A stretch of DNA of 64,000 bases from Codonopsis lanceolata (lineage: Eukaryota; Streptophyta; Magnoliopsida; Asterales; Campanulaceae). How positions within the stretch are numbered: the stretch's first letter is position 1; every line of letters starts with the position of its first letter. Below the pieces are notes generated by a model. That model made no database searches and had not been told where the DNA came from. It saw nothing but the letters and a program-made list of their open reading frames with translations. The position numbers were made by a program, and so were the translations under genes. Shown here piece after piece: positions 23,689 through 34,333 of this stretch. The DNA lies in assembly GCA_013146195.2 (NCBI GenBank), contig CM028377.1:20238796-20302795 (forward strand). Direction: 5' to 3'.

Positions 23689-24581
23689 GCTACTGTTGAA
23701 GTAGCCAGCAGGCGGCCAGGCCAGCGGCCGGCGCCACTACTCTTCGCCAATTTCAAGAGGATATGCGGACTGCGTTTTGGGCGAGATGCGGCTTGCACAT
23801 TTGATCTCAAGATCAACATCGGCTCCAGCGAGATGAAGGTTTCCGTATCATCCATTTCCATTTTCGAGTTATTCGCCATCACTCTCATCTCGCCACGGTC
23901 GTACTCTATCATGGAACAACAACCTCGCTGCAACTCTGCTCATGATATTATGAATGCCAAGCAGGGATCGTGATCGGCCATGAGGAGGAGAAAGCGGAGA
24001 TCTATCCCGGCGGAATGCGATGGAAGAGAAACCGGTCTTCGTGAAGAATGGACTCTCTAGTTCTCGTTCCACGGACCTCTCCGATCGCAGATGGCACGAT
24101 TACCAGCGAAGAATGGAAGAGCTAGAGCGAGAAAGAAAGAAAAGGGCTGCGGACAAAGCGAAAGGAAAAAGACCTTGGTAGCTTATGTATCTTTTTCTTC
24201 CCCTCTTCCTTTATTTATCTACTTTTGAAAACTTCTGTTGAATGTAAACATCTTGTTTATAAATCTGAGATGATTACTTGCTTTTTCAAAAGTTACTTTG
24301 TTTAAATTCTTGCTGCTTTATTGTTTATCTTATTTAGAATTTAAACATTGGTTTAAATTTATTTAAAGCTGCCGCTAACTGTGTGTCTTTTCTTTGACTC
24401 TCTTATTCTTGTATGCACTTAGATTAGTCCCTTGCATTTGAGATGTTATTCTCGTTTTTAATAGAGGCATGTCTTCCGATTACTTAATATATAAACTTTC
24501 TAAGACATGTTATTATATCAAATAGTCTGTTTTAAAACCCTCATTTGTAGTAATGATGACCAGATATAAATAGGAGGAGAT
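23689..24581 (+). other. probable 3' internal region of a copia element
   Basis: Plus-strand sequence leading into a purine-rich tract (TAGGAGGAGA, 24571-24580) and the LTR at 24582. Immediately after the gap a frame is open to about 23972 without recognisable motifs. From about 24190 onward the sequence is AT-rich and non-coding. I assign it to the element of the following LTR only from position. Confidence 0.4.
24020..24181 (+). CDS. short charged coiled-coil frame, unrecognised
   Basis: A 53-codon frame from ATG 24020 to TAG 24179-24181. It begins MEEKPVFVKNGLSSSRSTDL and then has an alternating acidic/basic helix (RRMEELERERKKRAADKAKG) that would form a charged coiled coil. The frame is open upstream to a TGA some 50 bases before the ATG. 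It lies 400 bp before a copia 3' LTR, where Sireviruses may carry an extra gene, so it may be the end of such a gene. I do not recognise the family and it may be chance. Confidence 0.25.
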   Translation: MEEKPVFVKNGLSSSRSTDLSDRRWHDYQRRMEELERERKKRAADKAKGKRPW

Positions 24582-25817
24582 TGTTGATTCTTATGTTAAA
24601 TTTATATCGACGATACATTACATTAGTTTTATACTTCGCTGGCTAATCGGGCCGCTTGAGATTAGCGTGGCAACCGTGTATAGAACTTTGCCTTGTATAG
24701 TTTTTATAGGACTTTTCAGTTCGTGGAAGACCTCGCTCAGCCTTTACCCGAAGACCGTCAAAGCTTAAAGATCGGTAGAACCTGTCTCTAAACGTGTCCT
24801 CTCCAAATAGCTAGCTTATTGGATTAATTCAAACTTATTCCCATATATTATTTGAATTAATCCAAGTCATTCTCGACATGTCAATCAGAAATCAACTTTC
24901 AGCGTGAATACTTTTCGCCTCAATGATGAAAGCGTAAAGTGACATCCCCTACTTTTCGCTTCATCTCTCGATCCGACACCAAATCGCCCACCTTTTGAAG
25001 ATCTCCTAAATGATTATTCGCTCTGAATATCTCGAGAAGACGAAATCCTTGATCGACACCCCATGCATTTAATGCATTTATGAATAGAGCTTGTAGTCTT
25101 CGTCCTCTCCAACGATTCTTTTGAAATGCACTTGCTTTAAATACTACCATTGAAGACCTGGAACAAAGAGACAAGCTGCATAATCAATCGAACACTTAAA
25201 GAATTGCTCTCGAATCTTCACAACTCCAAGTCTTTCACTCGGTGCATTCAATAGATCCTTAATGGATCTAGAAGTCTCCAACAACAAGAAGCTTCATCAA
25301 CATTTATTGCTTTATTCTTCTTGTTGTTAACTTCCATTAACTATATTACATCTAATTAAATATCTTGTTTTTACAGATATTTAATTCCCTAGACCCAAAC
25401 ACAAGTCAATATTTTTGTACACGATCCATTAGGGATATTCTTTGTAATTGATCTAAGTGGAAAACATAGTGCACAATTTAAATCCAAGGTTGACTGCCTT
25501 GGTGGTGGACGTAGCACTCATTATAGTGTGAACCATCCCAAAATACTTGTGTTATTTCCTACTGTCTGTATATTATTTGAACTGCTTAGTTTCATTGTTT
25601 ATATTATCCATTTCAGAATAACTTGAGTAATCTATAAAAGGTCTACCGGTAGTCCTTATCGGCAGACCTGGAACAACTTTCTTGAAAGTCTTCCGCTACT
25701 TGATTCTTTTCATAGATTGCAAGTAACTTTCAAGGAACTTACTTAAAAAATTTTAAAGTGTTAATAAGTTATTCAACCCCCCCTTCTAGCTTATTATTGT
25801 GCTCATTGGGACCCACA
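24582..25817 (+). mobile_element. Sirevirus-like copia 3' LTR (1236 bp)
   Basis: Starts TGTTGATTCTTATG right after a purine-rich tract AGGAGGAGAT and ends with TTCAACCCCCCCTTCTAG then CATTGGGACCCACA. The TGTTG start after a GGAGAT tract and the C-run near the 3' end are typical of Sirevirus-type copia LTRs. No matching 5' LTR is in the window, so the rest of the element lies in or beyond the gap or is lost. An 84-codon minus-strand frame inside it (24920-25174) is a by-product. Confidence 0.7.
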
Positions 25818-26680
25818 TAAGATCTCTAATGGATCGTGTACAAAATGAGTTTTCAACCAAGTGTATAATGGTAAGAGAAACAATCAATGATTAATTGATC
25901 TCTCACGTGCTAAAGTAAAGAATAGTTTTAAAAAGCAAACTAGATGAAGCTGAAATGGAGTAAAGATTGGCAGATCTGCAGCTTCAGGAAGTTTGGTGAA
26001 GTGTTAGTTCTTGTCCTTTTGATCTCTTGAATGCTTGAGTGTTGAAGATGAAGCTTGAATGTTTAATGCGCAAGAGTTATATTTTCAGATCTTCAAAACT
26101 TGAATAAATACCAGAGAGATCTTTTGGACCGTTGGACTGAGGCAGAGAGAACTATGTCCAACATTCTATTGCATTGAATGCAATTTGGCGCTTTGGGGGA
26201 TGTATGAGACACAGTTATCAGAGATGCAGTGTATGCAGAGAAGACATTCCCAAATAGAGTAAGGTTTCAGGTTGCAGGCGTTGCAGCTGTGAAAGTCTTC
26301 TTAGCCAAAAAGAGTAATGCCTTCAGACTTCATGTTTCAGGAGACAGACTGGACAGTTGTAGTATGTAGTTGACTTCTTTTGTGTGAAATCCGATGAAGA
26401 TATTTTGACTAGATATTCCAAGAAATATCTAATTTAGACGTTATGTGACATAATCCCATGTTTTGGCTAGTCTTGATTTTTCGCTCTTGAGCAGACTTCA
26501 AAGTCTCGTTTTTCCAAGCTGTTGAAGCCTGCTTATCCGTGCCTTAACTAACACTAAACAGTTCTAAACAACCTTGATTTTAAGACAGTTGCCACACTAA
26601 TCAGTATGCAGACCTATTAGCCACTGTACAATAGAATCAGAAGATGACTCAACCAAATCTAGAACTTATGAGAGTCAACA
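25818..26680 (-). mobile_element. second Sirevirus-like LTR, opposite orientation, truncated
   Basis: Read on the minus strand it starts TGTTGACTCTCATAAG at 26680. The 20-base motif TTTTGTACACGATCCATTAG lies about 836 bp in; in the plus-strand LTR at 24582-25817 the same motif lies about 832 bp in. Shared motif at the same offset, TGTTGA start and similar length argue for related LTRs in opposite directions. This copy ends where the plus-strand LTR ends (25817/25818), so the plus-strand element probably inserted into it and the remainder lies on that element's far side. Confidence 0.5.
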
Positions 26681-27198
26681 CTCATCATCTGAATCATCCA
26701 TTACTACATTAGCTGACTTCGACGAACCAACACCATCATTTGCCTTCTCTGGACAATCCTGTCTCTTGTTGGCCTCTGCCACTGCTGCTACAACAACTCC
26801 CATTACTCCCATAACAAATGTTGTTACTGCTTCAAAATACTGTATATCACCAAATTCAAAAAACTCAGTAGTATTGGCATGGCAAGAAGGCTACAACTAC
26901 CAAGTGCAAGACAATGAAGAAGTTGAGTTGCCTTTGACTGGTCCTTCTCAAAGTAGCCAAGCACCAATAAGCCCTTCACCAAGTGGTACCCAATCACTAA
27001 GGCAACCACTAAGGGCTTAAAAGGCTGAAGAAGAAATATTATATTTGATAACCTTTGACTGGTTCTTCTTTTGAACATGGTTAGGATGTATATTTATGAT
27101 GATGTCTGAACATTACTTTCGTTTGGTTGGTAATAGAAATGATGTATAATCAAGACAATCACTAACTTATGATGTTTCTGATGTATGCTAGTGAAACA
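26681..27198. other. no confident gene; possible minus-strand coding remnant
   Basis: On the minus strand an open stretch of about 70 codons (roughly 26890-26675) reads ANTTEFFEFGDIQYFEAV, then a hydrophobic Val/Met/Ala segment, then an acidic end DDSDDEC before TGA. It could be the end of a protein cut by the LTR that starts at 26680. I do not recognise it. The plus strand has an 84-codon Ser/Pro/Thr-rich frame (26766-27020) that I consider its shadow. Confidence 0.3.
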
Positions 27199-27510
27199 TT
27201 AGTTTCTTTTGGTTAGTGATAGAAATAAATGACAATTTCTTTTGGTCGGTGATAAAAATGAATGACAATTTCTTTTGGTTGGTGATAGAAATGAATGCCC
27301 AATTATTTTTAGTTGGTGATAGAAATGTATTACAAAAAATGGGAACAACAATATATTAACATAACATTGTATAGTTCTCAGCAATGACATTGCTATAAAA
27401 CAGAGCAATACATTTCCATCAAAACAGAGCCATAAAACAAAAATGAAAATAGAGCAATACATTTCCATCAAAATAGAGTAATATATTTTCATCAAAATAG
27501 AGCAACACAT
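27199..27510. repeat. two short tandem repeat clusters
   Basis: Around 27200-27345 a unit of about 44 bp (ACAATTTCTTTTGGTTGGTG then ATAGAAATGAATG) is repeated about three and a half times. Around 27400-27510 a unit of about 36 bp (CATTTCCATCAAAATAGAG) is repeated three times. The second cluster is the left edge of the tandem duplication: unit B starts within the equivalent sequence at 46657. Confidence 0.65.
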
Positions 27511-27641
27511 TTCATAGTTAGACCAACAAAAGCAATACATTAACATTAACCTCACAATATCCATCATTACACTAAAACTTCCTAAACTTCCTATTGCACT
27601 AGACTGAAACTTTTCATGTAACAATACACTACACTTAAACA

Positions 27642-27905
27642 TTAAGGAAGCAACAAATTGTTGGAAATTGTTTTGCCTTTGACCATTGCAATTATCAAGC
27701 CAACAACCACTGTCCAAGTTGTGAACAGTGCCCACAAATACCACTGCTCTCTCTCTTTTCCCTTACTAAATCCTTCTTCCAGTTTTACCTTTTTTTTCTT
27801 CACCTTTTCAATTTGGCCAACCACTTGATTGAATTGCATTTCCATTTTCTCAACTTCATGCTTTAGTTCCACTATTTGTGATCTCAACCATCCACAAATG
27901 ACCAT
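27642..27905 (-). pseudogene. coiled-coil plus membrane-anchor protein tail (GRF zinc finger protein-like), copy A
   Basis: Minus strand, 87 codons. An N-terminal coiled coil (residues about 8-52: LRSQIVELKHEVEKMEMQFN, QIEKVKKKKVKLEEGF) is followed by a hydrophobic segment near residues 56-77 (WYLWALFTTWTVVVGLIIAM) and a short tail. This coil-then-membrane layout is what I know from the C termini of plant proteins with an N-terminal GRF zinc finger. The zinc finger is not found upstream, where the sequence turns into repeats. An AG dinucleotide lies just before the first Met, so it may be a last exon that lost its first. Unit B has a near-identical copy at 46849-47112. Confidence 0.4.
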
Positions 27906-28015
27906 TCTTTTTAGTGCAGAGTCAATTCAAGTGAAAAAATTATAGTGCTTACCTTGATCCGGGGATTCACAAACAAATCTACTATCTACTATTCTACTAT
28001 AAAAGTCTATGTTGT

Positions 28016-29880
28016 TTCTTACAACTTAATGTATGGACAAAACTAATCATACACCTAATAAACATCCACAATAGAATTAAGGTTAAACAAGTAAAATTCG
28101 ACATAAGTAGTAAAATTTGTCATAAGTAAATTTGCATGGGTTAATCAATTCTTTGAAGGATGAAATTGAATTTGGTCCCTCAACTTATACCTAACTTTAA
28201 ATTAGATCCGACCTTTTTTAATTATATTCATTTTGTCTCATATGTTGATTTTTTATTTTGTCATATTCCCTCTTCGTGTCATTACCATTACAAATGTCAT
28301 ACAATATTTTTGAATATCACAAAAATACACTTAGTCAGTTCAGAGAAAAAATAATATGATTTACCTTTTTAAATTTGTTTAACATTTGTTACGGTAAAAT
28401 TTAGATTACGACAAGCAACCTTAAAAAACTATCATATTGGTCCCTTAGTTATACATCTTACTAACAAATCTCTATTCAGTTAACTAAACAACTTTTTTAT
28501 GACCATATTTCTCTTTCTATATAAGTGTGAGTGTTTTCTTACGTACAAATTAGTGTATAGGCAACAATAAAGATACTCAACCTTAAATCTTGTTTTAAAA
28601 AACAAAATGTATAGACAAAATCAACCATGCACATAATAAACATTCACAATAAAATTAAGGTTAAACAAGTAAAATTTGTCATAAGTAGAAAATAACGTAT
28701 AGACATAAATAAACCTAGATTTAATAAACTATTCACCATTAATTATTTCTAAACAAATAAATTTGCATGAGCTAATCAATTCTTTGAAGGATAAATTGAA
28801 TTTGGTTCCTCAACTTATACCTAACTTTAAATTATATCATACTTTTTTTAATTATATTCATTTTGTCTCATATGTTGATTTTTTTTGTCATATTCCCTCT
28901 TCGTATCATTACCATTATAAATGTCATACAATATATTTGAATATCACAAAAATACACTTACTCAGTTAAGAGAAAAAAATAATATGATTTACCTTTTTAA
29001 ATTTGTTTAACATTTGCTACAGTAAAATTTTGACTACGATAAGTAACCTTAAAAGATTATCATATTGGTCCCTAAGTTATAGATCTTACTAACAAATCTT
29101 TATTCAGTTAACTAAATAACTTTTGTTATGACTATATTTCTCTTTCTATATAAAAGTGTGAGTGTTTTCTTACGTACAAATTAGTGTATAAGCAACAATA
29201 AAGATAATCAATCTTAAATCTTGTTTTAAAAAAAACAAAATGTATGGACAAAACTAACCATTCGCTTAATAAACATCCACAATAGAATTAAAGTTAAACA
29301 AGTAAAATTTGTCATAAGTAGAAAATAATGTATAGACATAAATAACCCTAGATTCAATAAACTATTCACCATTAATTATTGCTAAACAAATAAATTTGCA
29401 TAGGCTAATCAATTCTTTGAAGGATGAAATTAAATTTGGTCCCTCAACTTATACCTAACTTTAAATTAAATCCTACCATTTTTTAATTATATATTCATTT
29501 TATCTCATATGTTGATTTTTTTTGTTATATTCTCTCTTTGTATCATTACCATTACAAATGTCATACAATATTTTTGAATATCACGAAAATACACTTACTC
29601 AGTTAAGAGAAAAAAAATATATGATTTACCTTTTTAAATTTGTTTAACATTTGTTACGGTAAAATTTTGACTATAACAAACAACCTTAAAATATTATCAT
29701 ATTGATCCCTAAGTTATAGATCTTACTAATAAATCTCTATTCAGTTAACTAAATAACTTTTGTTATGACCATATTTTTCTTTCTATATAAAAGTGTGACT
29801 ATTTTCTTACGTACAAATTAGTGTATATGCAACAATAAAGATAATCAACCTTAAATCTTGTTTTTAAAAAAAAAGAATTT
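28016..29880. repeat. tandem array of about 630-bp units, three copies
   Basis: The marker CTTTGAAGGAT(G)AAATT occurs at 28151, 28782 and 29415, giving periods of 631 and 633 bp. Each unit also contains TCCCTCAACTTATACCTAAC, TCTCATATGTTGATTTTTT and TTCTTACGTACAAATTAGTG. Units are roughly nine bases in ten alike. Short frames starting in each unit are repeat-derived. Unit B of the duplication has only two copies (47222-48500). Confidence 0.85.
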
Positions 29881-30334
29881 TTTTTAGGTAATCAACCATA
29901 GATTTTGATGTAATGTTTTTTAAATACTTAAAATTTGTTCTGGTGAAATTTAGGTAGACATTACTAGAGGTGTATGAATTTTTTTAAACTAATGTAATAG
30001 ATTTGTTGGTGAGTGTCGAGATATTAAACAAATCAGTGGCAAGTTTACTAATTATCAGTAAACAAACCAAGAGAAATGAGTTTTTTTTTTAAAGAGCTAT
30101 TGTTTAAGATGATGAAGAAAACAATGGAAAACACATTTTATGAATATGTGCATTTTGTCAGAGAAGAAAACAAAAATTTACAGTTTTACCCCCAATCAAT
30201 TAATTATGATTTTCACTATCCTTTAAATATTGAAATTTTCGAATAAACCCTCAAATCTTGAGAAATATATAGAACTCGTTATCCTACACATAACGTTAAA
30301 GTAAGTATGTTGTCTATAATTATTTCACTTTGTA

Positions 30335-30387
<53 letters not shown>

Positions 30388-30682
30388 CGTTGAAGTAAGT
30401 ATGTTGTCTTCAAATTAACCATTACTAATAATATTTACACATTCTTCTGTTTCCCTTTGTATGATTTATTACCATATCTAATATATTACATAAATTGCAG
30501 AGCTGAGAGAGAGAGAGAGAGAGAGCGAAGAAGTTTGAGAGATAGATAAAAGATGAATTATTTTTTCTTAGAAATCTACAACAATTGTGAGAGTAGGTAT
30601 TAAGTATATTAACCTTACATCTTGAGATTATGTTTTCAATATATTTCAAAATTGTTTTGATGAAATTGTTGCAGATATTACT
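29881..30682. other. AT-rich non-coding, with microsatellites
   Basis: No gene seen. Contains an (AT)n tract at 30338-30384 and a short (GA)n tract at 30505-30526. Matches 48501-49383 in unit B, where the (AT)n is nearly absent and the (GA)n much longer. Confidence 0.7.
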
Positions 30683-31097
30683 TGAAGTGCACCGAAATAT
30701 CAGGCCCAAACAGGTAAAAGTGTATTCCGAATTTTACTTGGAAGCTTGGGCTGGAAGAAGGGCCCAAGCCCAATTCATACTAAAGCCCATGAGGCCCAGA
30801 ACTTTATTTCTATAAATAGCAGGCAACCTCCTATGAAGAAGAGGTAACTTTTCTTACAGAAGGCATTTTCAAATAAACACACATACACACAACAATTTCT
30901 CTCTTTTCTGATTATATACAAAGATACTGATTATCACACCTGAGGGTTATGGGGGACACCCCCACCCACTCACGGTGCTTTATTTTACAGATAAAAACAT
31001 GCCAGATATCCTACCGCGACAACCACCGTCGAGCACGACGCCACCTTCGGCACCCCAGACACTACACGACAAGATCACCACACTTTTTGCTTGATCA
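30683..31097 (+). repeat. 5' LTR of the non-autonomous element
   Basis: 415 bp, TGAAGTGCACCG to TTGATCA. It includes a TATA box (TATTTCTATAAATAGC near 30806-30821) and a GGGGGACACCCCCA segment near 30952. The 70-codon frame at 30949 is within the LTR and internal start and is not considered a gene. Confidence 0.88.
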
Positions 31098-31098
31098 G

Positions 31099-31119
31099 TT
31101 TGGTTCCGTTGCCGTGATC
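31099..31119 (+). other. probable primer binding site, tRNA-Asp type, decayed
   Basis: TTTGGTTCCGTTGCCGTGAT starts two bases after the 5' LTR. Compared with the tRNA-Asp-type site TGGCGCCGTTGCCGGGGA known from Athila/Tat elements it differs at a few positions. Assigned by position and similarity. Confidence 0.5.
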
Positions 31120-31189
31120 ACCACACGGCATAATATCATAATTTTCGGAGAATATAAATGAAGAGGACGGGGAAATAAATAAATAATAA

Positions 31190-31480
31190 AATACAAAAAG
31201 AAATTATTCGCCGAACTAAAATTAATTGCCAAATTAAAATTAATTACCGAACTGAAATTATTTGCCGAATTAAAATTAATCGCCGAACTGAAATTAATTA
31301 TCGAGCTGAAATTACTTGCCGAATTAAAATTACTTGCCGATTTGAAATAAAAATACCGAATTGAACTTTATTTGCCGAATTTGAATTAATTGCCGAGCTG
31401 AACTTTATTGCCAAATTGAAATTAATTGCCGAGCTGAAATTTATATGCCGAAATGAAATTAATTGTCAAGCTAACTACTT
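31190..31480 (+). repeat. about 20-bp degenerate tandem repeat (GCCGAATTGAAATTAATT)
   Basis: Some fourteen imperfect copies of GCCGAA(C/T)TGAAATTAATT in a row inside the non-autonomous LTR element. Confidence 0.8.
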
Positions 31481-31989
31481 GCCCACCATACCAAACAGTT
31501 ATAAAAAATCATTCGCTTAGAGCTCGCAAATCGCTAGTTTCAATGTTACTAGCTCGAAATAACATGTTTAGCCTACCTATCATATGTTAGTATGACGCAT
31601 GCATTCTCCAAAGCTTCACACTCAAATACTTGCATCTTATAAATTCATCGTATCTTCTAATAGCGCGACGTGTCGCCGCAATGATTAATTTACTATTCTC
31701 GCACAATAGGCCCATATTTAAATAATTTTATCTTATATGATCAATATATCTGGACTATGACAAACATTGTATGCTGAAAATATGAATGACGAAAACGTGA
31801 TTTCTGCCTATACAAAGATGCTCCTAAAAAACTTTCAGGTACAAAATACAAACGTACATAGCCTCGGCAACCACGACCAATAAACGCGAGTCGTTCCTCT
31901 ACAAACTATTATGTGATTAGTTACAAGGTTACGTGCCTATCGAACCTCGCCGAGTTAATAACAATCATTAACTGGGGGCTGATATTGAG

Positions 31990-32300
31990 GGACCCAGAGC
32001 TCGCGCCTCAGATTATGCTCGCGCCGCCGAGCTCCATACTATTATTATTTACGTGCCCAGTTCGCTTCGAGCTCGCGCCTCGATTATGCTCGCGCCGAGC
32101 TCCATACTATTATTATTTACGTGCTTTGCTGCGCCCGCCGAGCTGCGTGCCTCGGTTATGCTGCGCGCCAGGCTCCATACTATTATTATTTACGTGCGTG
32201 CACGCCACGCCGCGCCTCAGATTATGCTCGCGAGAGGCTCCATACTATTATTATTTACGTGCCTGCACGCCTTCGCGCAGGCTTTCCGCCTCAGTTATGC
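31990..32300 (+). repeat. about 68-bp tandem repeat (CTCCATACTATTATTATTTA core)
   Basis: Four copies of the core CTCCATACTATTATTATTTA followed by CGTGC and a GC-rich spacer with CGCGCC and TATGCTCGCG. Overlapping long open frames here (31913-32444) result from repeat periodicity. Confidence 0.8.
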
Positions 32301-32404
32301 TCGTCTAAAGCTCGAGCCTCGGTTATTATTTCTTGTGTCCGAGCACACTTCACTCGCGCCTATGCCTTAGCTGCGGATTATATTTCATACATGTGCACGT
32401 CGAG

Positions 32405-32640
32405 CTTTACATTATGCTCCCCCCTCGAGTTTACTCAGTGCTGAGCTCTACCTTGTCCTCCCGCTCGAGTCTACTCGCGGTCGAGTTGTACACCGCGCCT
32501 ACCTGCGTTTATGCTCCCCACTCGAGTTTACTCAGGGCCGAGCTCTACCTTGTCCTCCCGCTCGAGTTTACTCGCGGTCGAGTTGTACACCGCGCCTACC
32601 TGCGCTTAGGCTCCCTGCTCCAGTTTACACTCGGCACGAG
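32405..32640 (+). repeat. CTCGAGTTTACTCGCGG repeat
   Basis: Alternating CTCGAGTTTACTC and GAGCTCTACCTTGTCCTCCC segments in about four copies, the longer period about 90 bp. The reverse complement of the same motif dominates the related element at 59471-60120. Confidence 0.75.
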
Positions 32641-33000
32641 CTTCTACGAGTGTTTAGTACGTTCATCATGCTTTCATCAGCATTTGCGGCTACGCTCGGC
32701 ATGAGCTTCATATTGTGCTCCAGCTTAGCATCAAAGTTACTCTCGGCACGAGCTTCTACGAGTGTTTAGTACGTTCATCATGCTTTCATCAGCATTTGCG
32801 GCTACGCTCGGCATGAGCTTCATATTGTGCTCCAGCTTAGCATCGAGTTACTCTTCGGCGAGCTTCTACGAGTGTTTGAAATGCGTTCATCATGCTTTCA
32901 TCACCATTTGCGGCTACGCTCGGCATGAGCTTCATATTGTGCTCCAGCTTAGCATCACAGTTACTCTCGGCACGAGCTTCTACGGGTGTTTGGCACGTTA
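32630..33000 (+). repeat. about 110-bp tandem repeat (GCACGAGCTTCTACGAGTGT)
   Basis: Three and a half copies, each with TTCATCATGCTTTCATCA, GCGGCTACGCTCGGCATGAG and TTGTGCTCCAGCTTAGCATC. The unit spacing is about 110 bp. Confidence 0.85.
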
Positions 33001-33029
33001 CGCTCCACTAGCGTCCCTCATGTTTTCAA

Positions 33030-33275
33030 GACCGCATTGTCTTGCCATTTCGAGATCGCATTATCTCGCCAAATACGAGACCGAATTGTCTCGCCAAAAA
33101 ACGAGATCGCATTGTCTCGCCAAAACGAGATCGCATTATCTCGCAAATATGAGATCGCATTGTCTCACCAAAAACGAGATCGCATTGTCTCGCCAAATAC
33201 GAGACCAAATTGTCTCGCCAAAAACGAGATCGCATTGTCTCGCCAAATACGAGACCACATTGTCTCGCCTCATAC
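33030..33275 (+). repeat. about 26-bp tandem repeat (GAGATCGCATTGTCTCGCC)
   Basis: Roughly ten copies of GAGATCGCATTGTCTCGCC followed by AAAAAC or AAATAC. Each unit has a short internal inverted repeat (GAGA...TCTC). Long frames on both strands across it are artefacts of a period that rarely gives stops. Confidence 0.85.
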
Positions 33276-33444
33276 CTATCACCCTCCCGGGCCGCGGGAG
33301 GCCGACTTAGCGCCTCATGCATATACTCCTTGAGAGAGGCCAGCATACCTAAATACCCATTGCATCCACATGAGCATTTCATACACATGCATCATCCATT
33401 CATCATTGCATAAACATAAAAAACATGCTCCTATTTCCTCTCTC

Positions 33445-33725
33445 TCAAAGGTCCTCGCCCTTGAGGATAAATCTTATTATGGCCTTCGGCCGATTCTCGG
33501 AAGGTCCTCGCCACGCCGAGGATAAATCTTATTATGGCCTTACGGCTCGATTCTCTGGAAGGTCCTCGCCACGCCGAGGATAAATCTTATTATGGTCTTA
33601 TGACTCAATTCTCTGGAAGGTCCTCGCCACGCCGAGGATAAATCTTATTATGGTTTCTTGTGGCTCAATTATCTGGAAGGTCCTCGTCACCCTGATAATA
33701 AATTTTATTATGGCTTTATGCTGAA
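33445..33725 (+). repeat. about 62-bp tandem repeat (AGGTCCTCGCCACGCCGAGG)
   Basis: Five copies of AGGTCCTCGCCACGCCGAGG followed by ATAAATCTTATTATGG and a variable TCTTATGACTCAATTCTCTGG-like tail. This is the last array before the 3' LTR. Confidence 0.85.
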
Positions 33726-33917
33726 GACTACATATCTTATTTTCATGCCTATACTTACCGGTCGAAAGTTCATTCGCCAAGGCTCAAAAGTCAGCTACAT
33801 AAACTCTTCTAGAATTCAAAGCAAAATCTCAAAACCCTCAAAGATCACAAGAAGCAACTACGAGCAGATTATACTCCTTACCTCGATGTTAGCCTCGAGG
33901 GCTAAGGAATGAGGGGC

Positions 33918-34333
33918 TACCGGCGCACCGAAATATCAGGCCCAAACAGGTAAAAGTGTATTCCGAATTTTACTTGGAAGCTTGGGCTGGAAGAAGGGCC
34001 CAAGCCCAATTCATACTAAAGCCCATGAGGCCCAGAACTTTATTTCTATAAATAGCAGGCAACCTCCTACGAAGAAGAGGTAACTTTTCTTACAGAAGGC
34101 ATTTTCAAATAAACACACATACACACAACAATTTCTCTCTTTTCTAATTATATACAAAGATACTGATTATCACACCTGAGGGTTATGGGGGACACCCCCA
34201 CCCACTCACGGTGCTTTATTTTACAGGTAAAAACATGCCAGATATCCTACCACGACAACCACCGTCGAGCACGACGCCACCTTCGGCACCCCGGACACTA
34301 CACGACAAGATCACCACACTTTTTGTGTGATCA
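33918..34333 (+). repeat. 3' LTR of the non-autonomous element
   Basis: 416 bp, begins TACCGGCGCACCG (first dinucleotide TA, not TG) and ends GTGTGATCA. It differs from the 5' LTR at about eight to ten positions, implying a fairly young insertion. Confidence 0.88.

Larger units (their letters stand above)
30683..34333 (+). mobile_element. non-autonomous LTR retrotransposon filled with tandem repeats
   Basis: A 3651-bp insertion with 415/416-bp LTRs (30683-31097 and 33918-34333) about 98% alike, flanked by the 5-bp duplication TTACT (30678-30682, 34334-34338). The orthologous site in unit B (49379-49383) is empty with a single TTACT, so the ends are certain. The 5' LTR begins TGAAGTGCACCG, both end GATCA. 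Just inside the 5' LTR is TTTGGTTCCGTTGCCGTGATC, a decayed match to a tRNA-Asp-type primer site (TGGCGCCGTTGCCGGGGA). GAGGGGC before the 3' LTR is a likely polypurine tract. The interior encodes no gag or pol; it is a chain of different tandem repeat arrays. It must have moved using proteins of another element. Confidence 0.9.

Noticed and set aside
33030..33275. Regular 26-bp repeats with short palindromes, CRISPR-like at first sight
   Set aside because: There are no variable spacers of constant length between repeats; units are contiguous and degenerate, lie inside a plant LTR element, and the window is a plant genome.
31913..33388. Several overlapping open frames of 100-180 codons on both strands
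   Set aside because: They follow the periods of GC-rich tandem repeats, which suppress stops, and have no domains.
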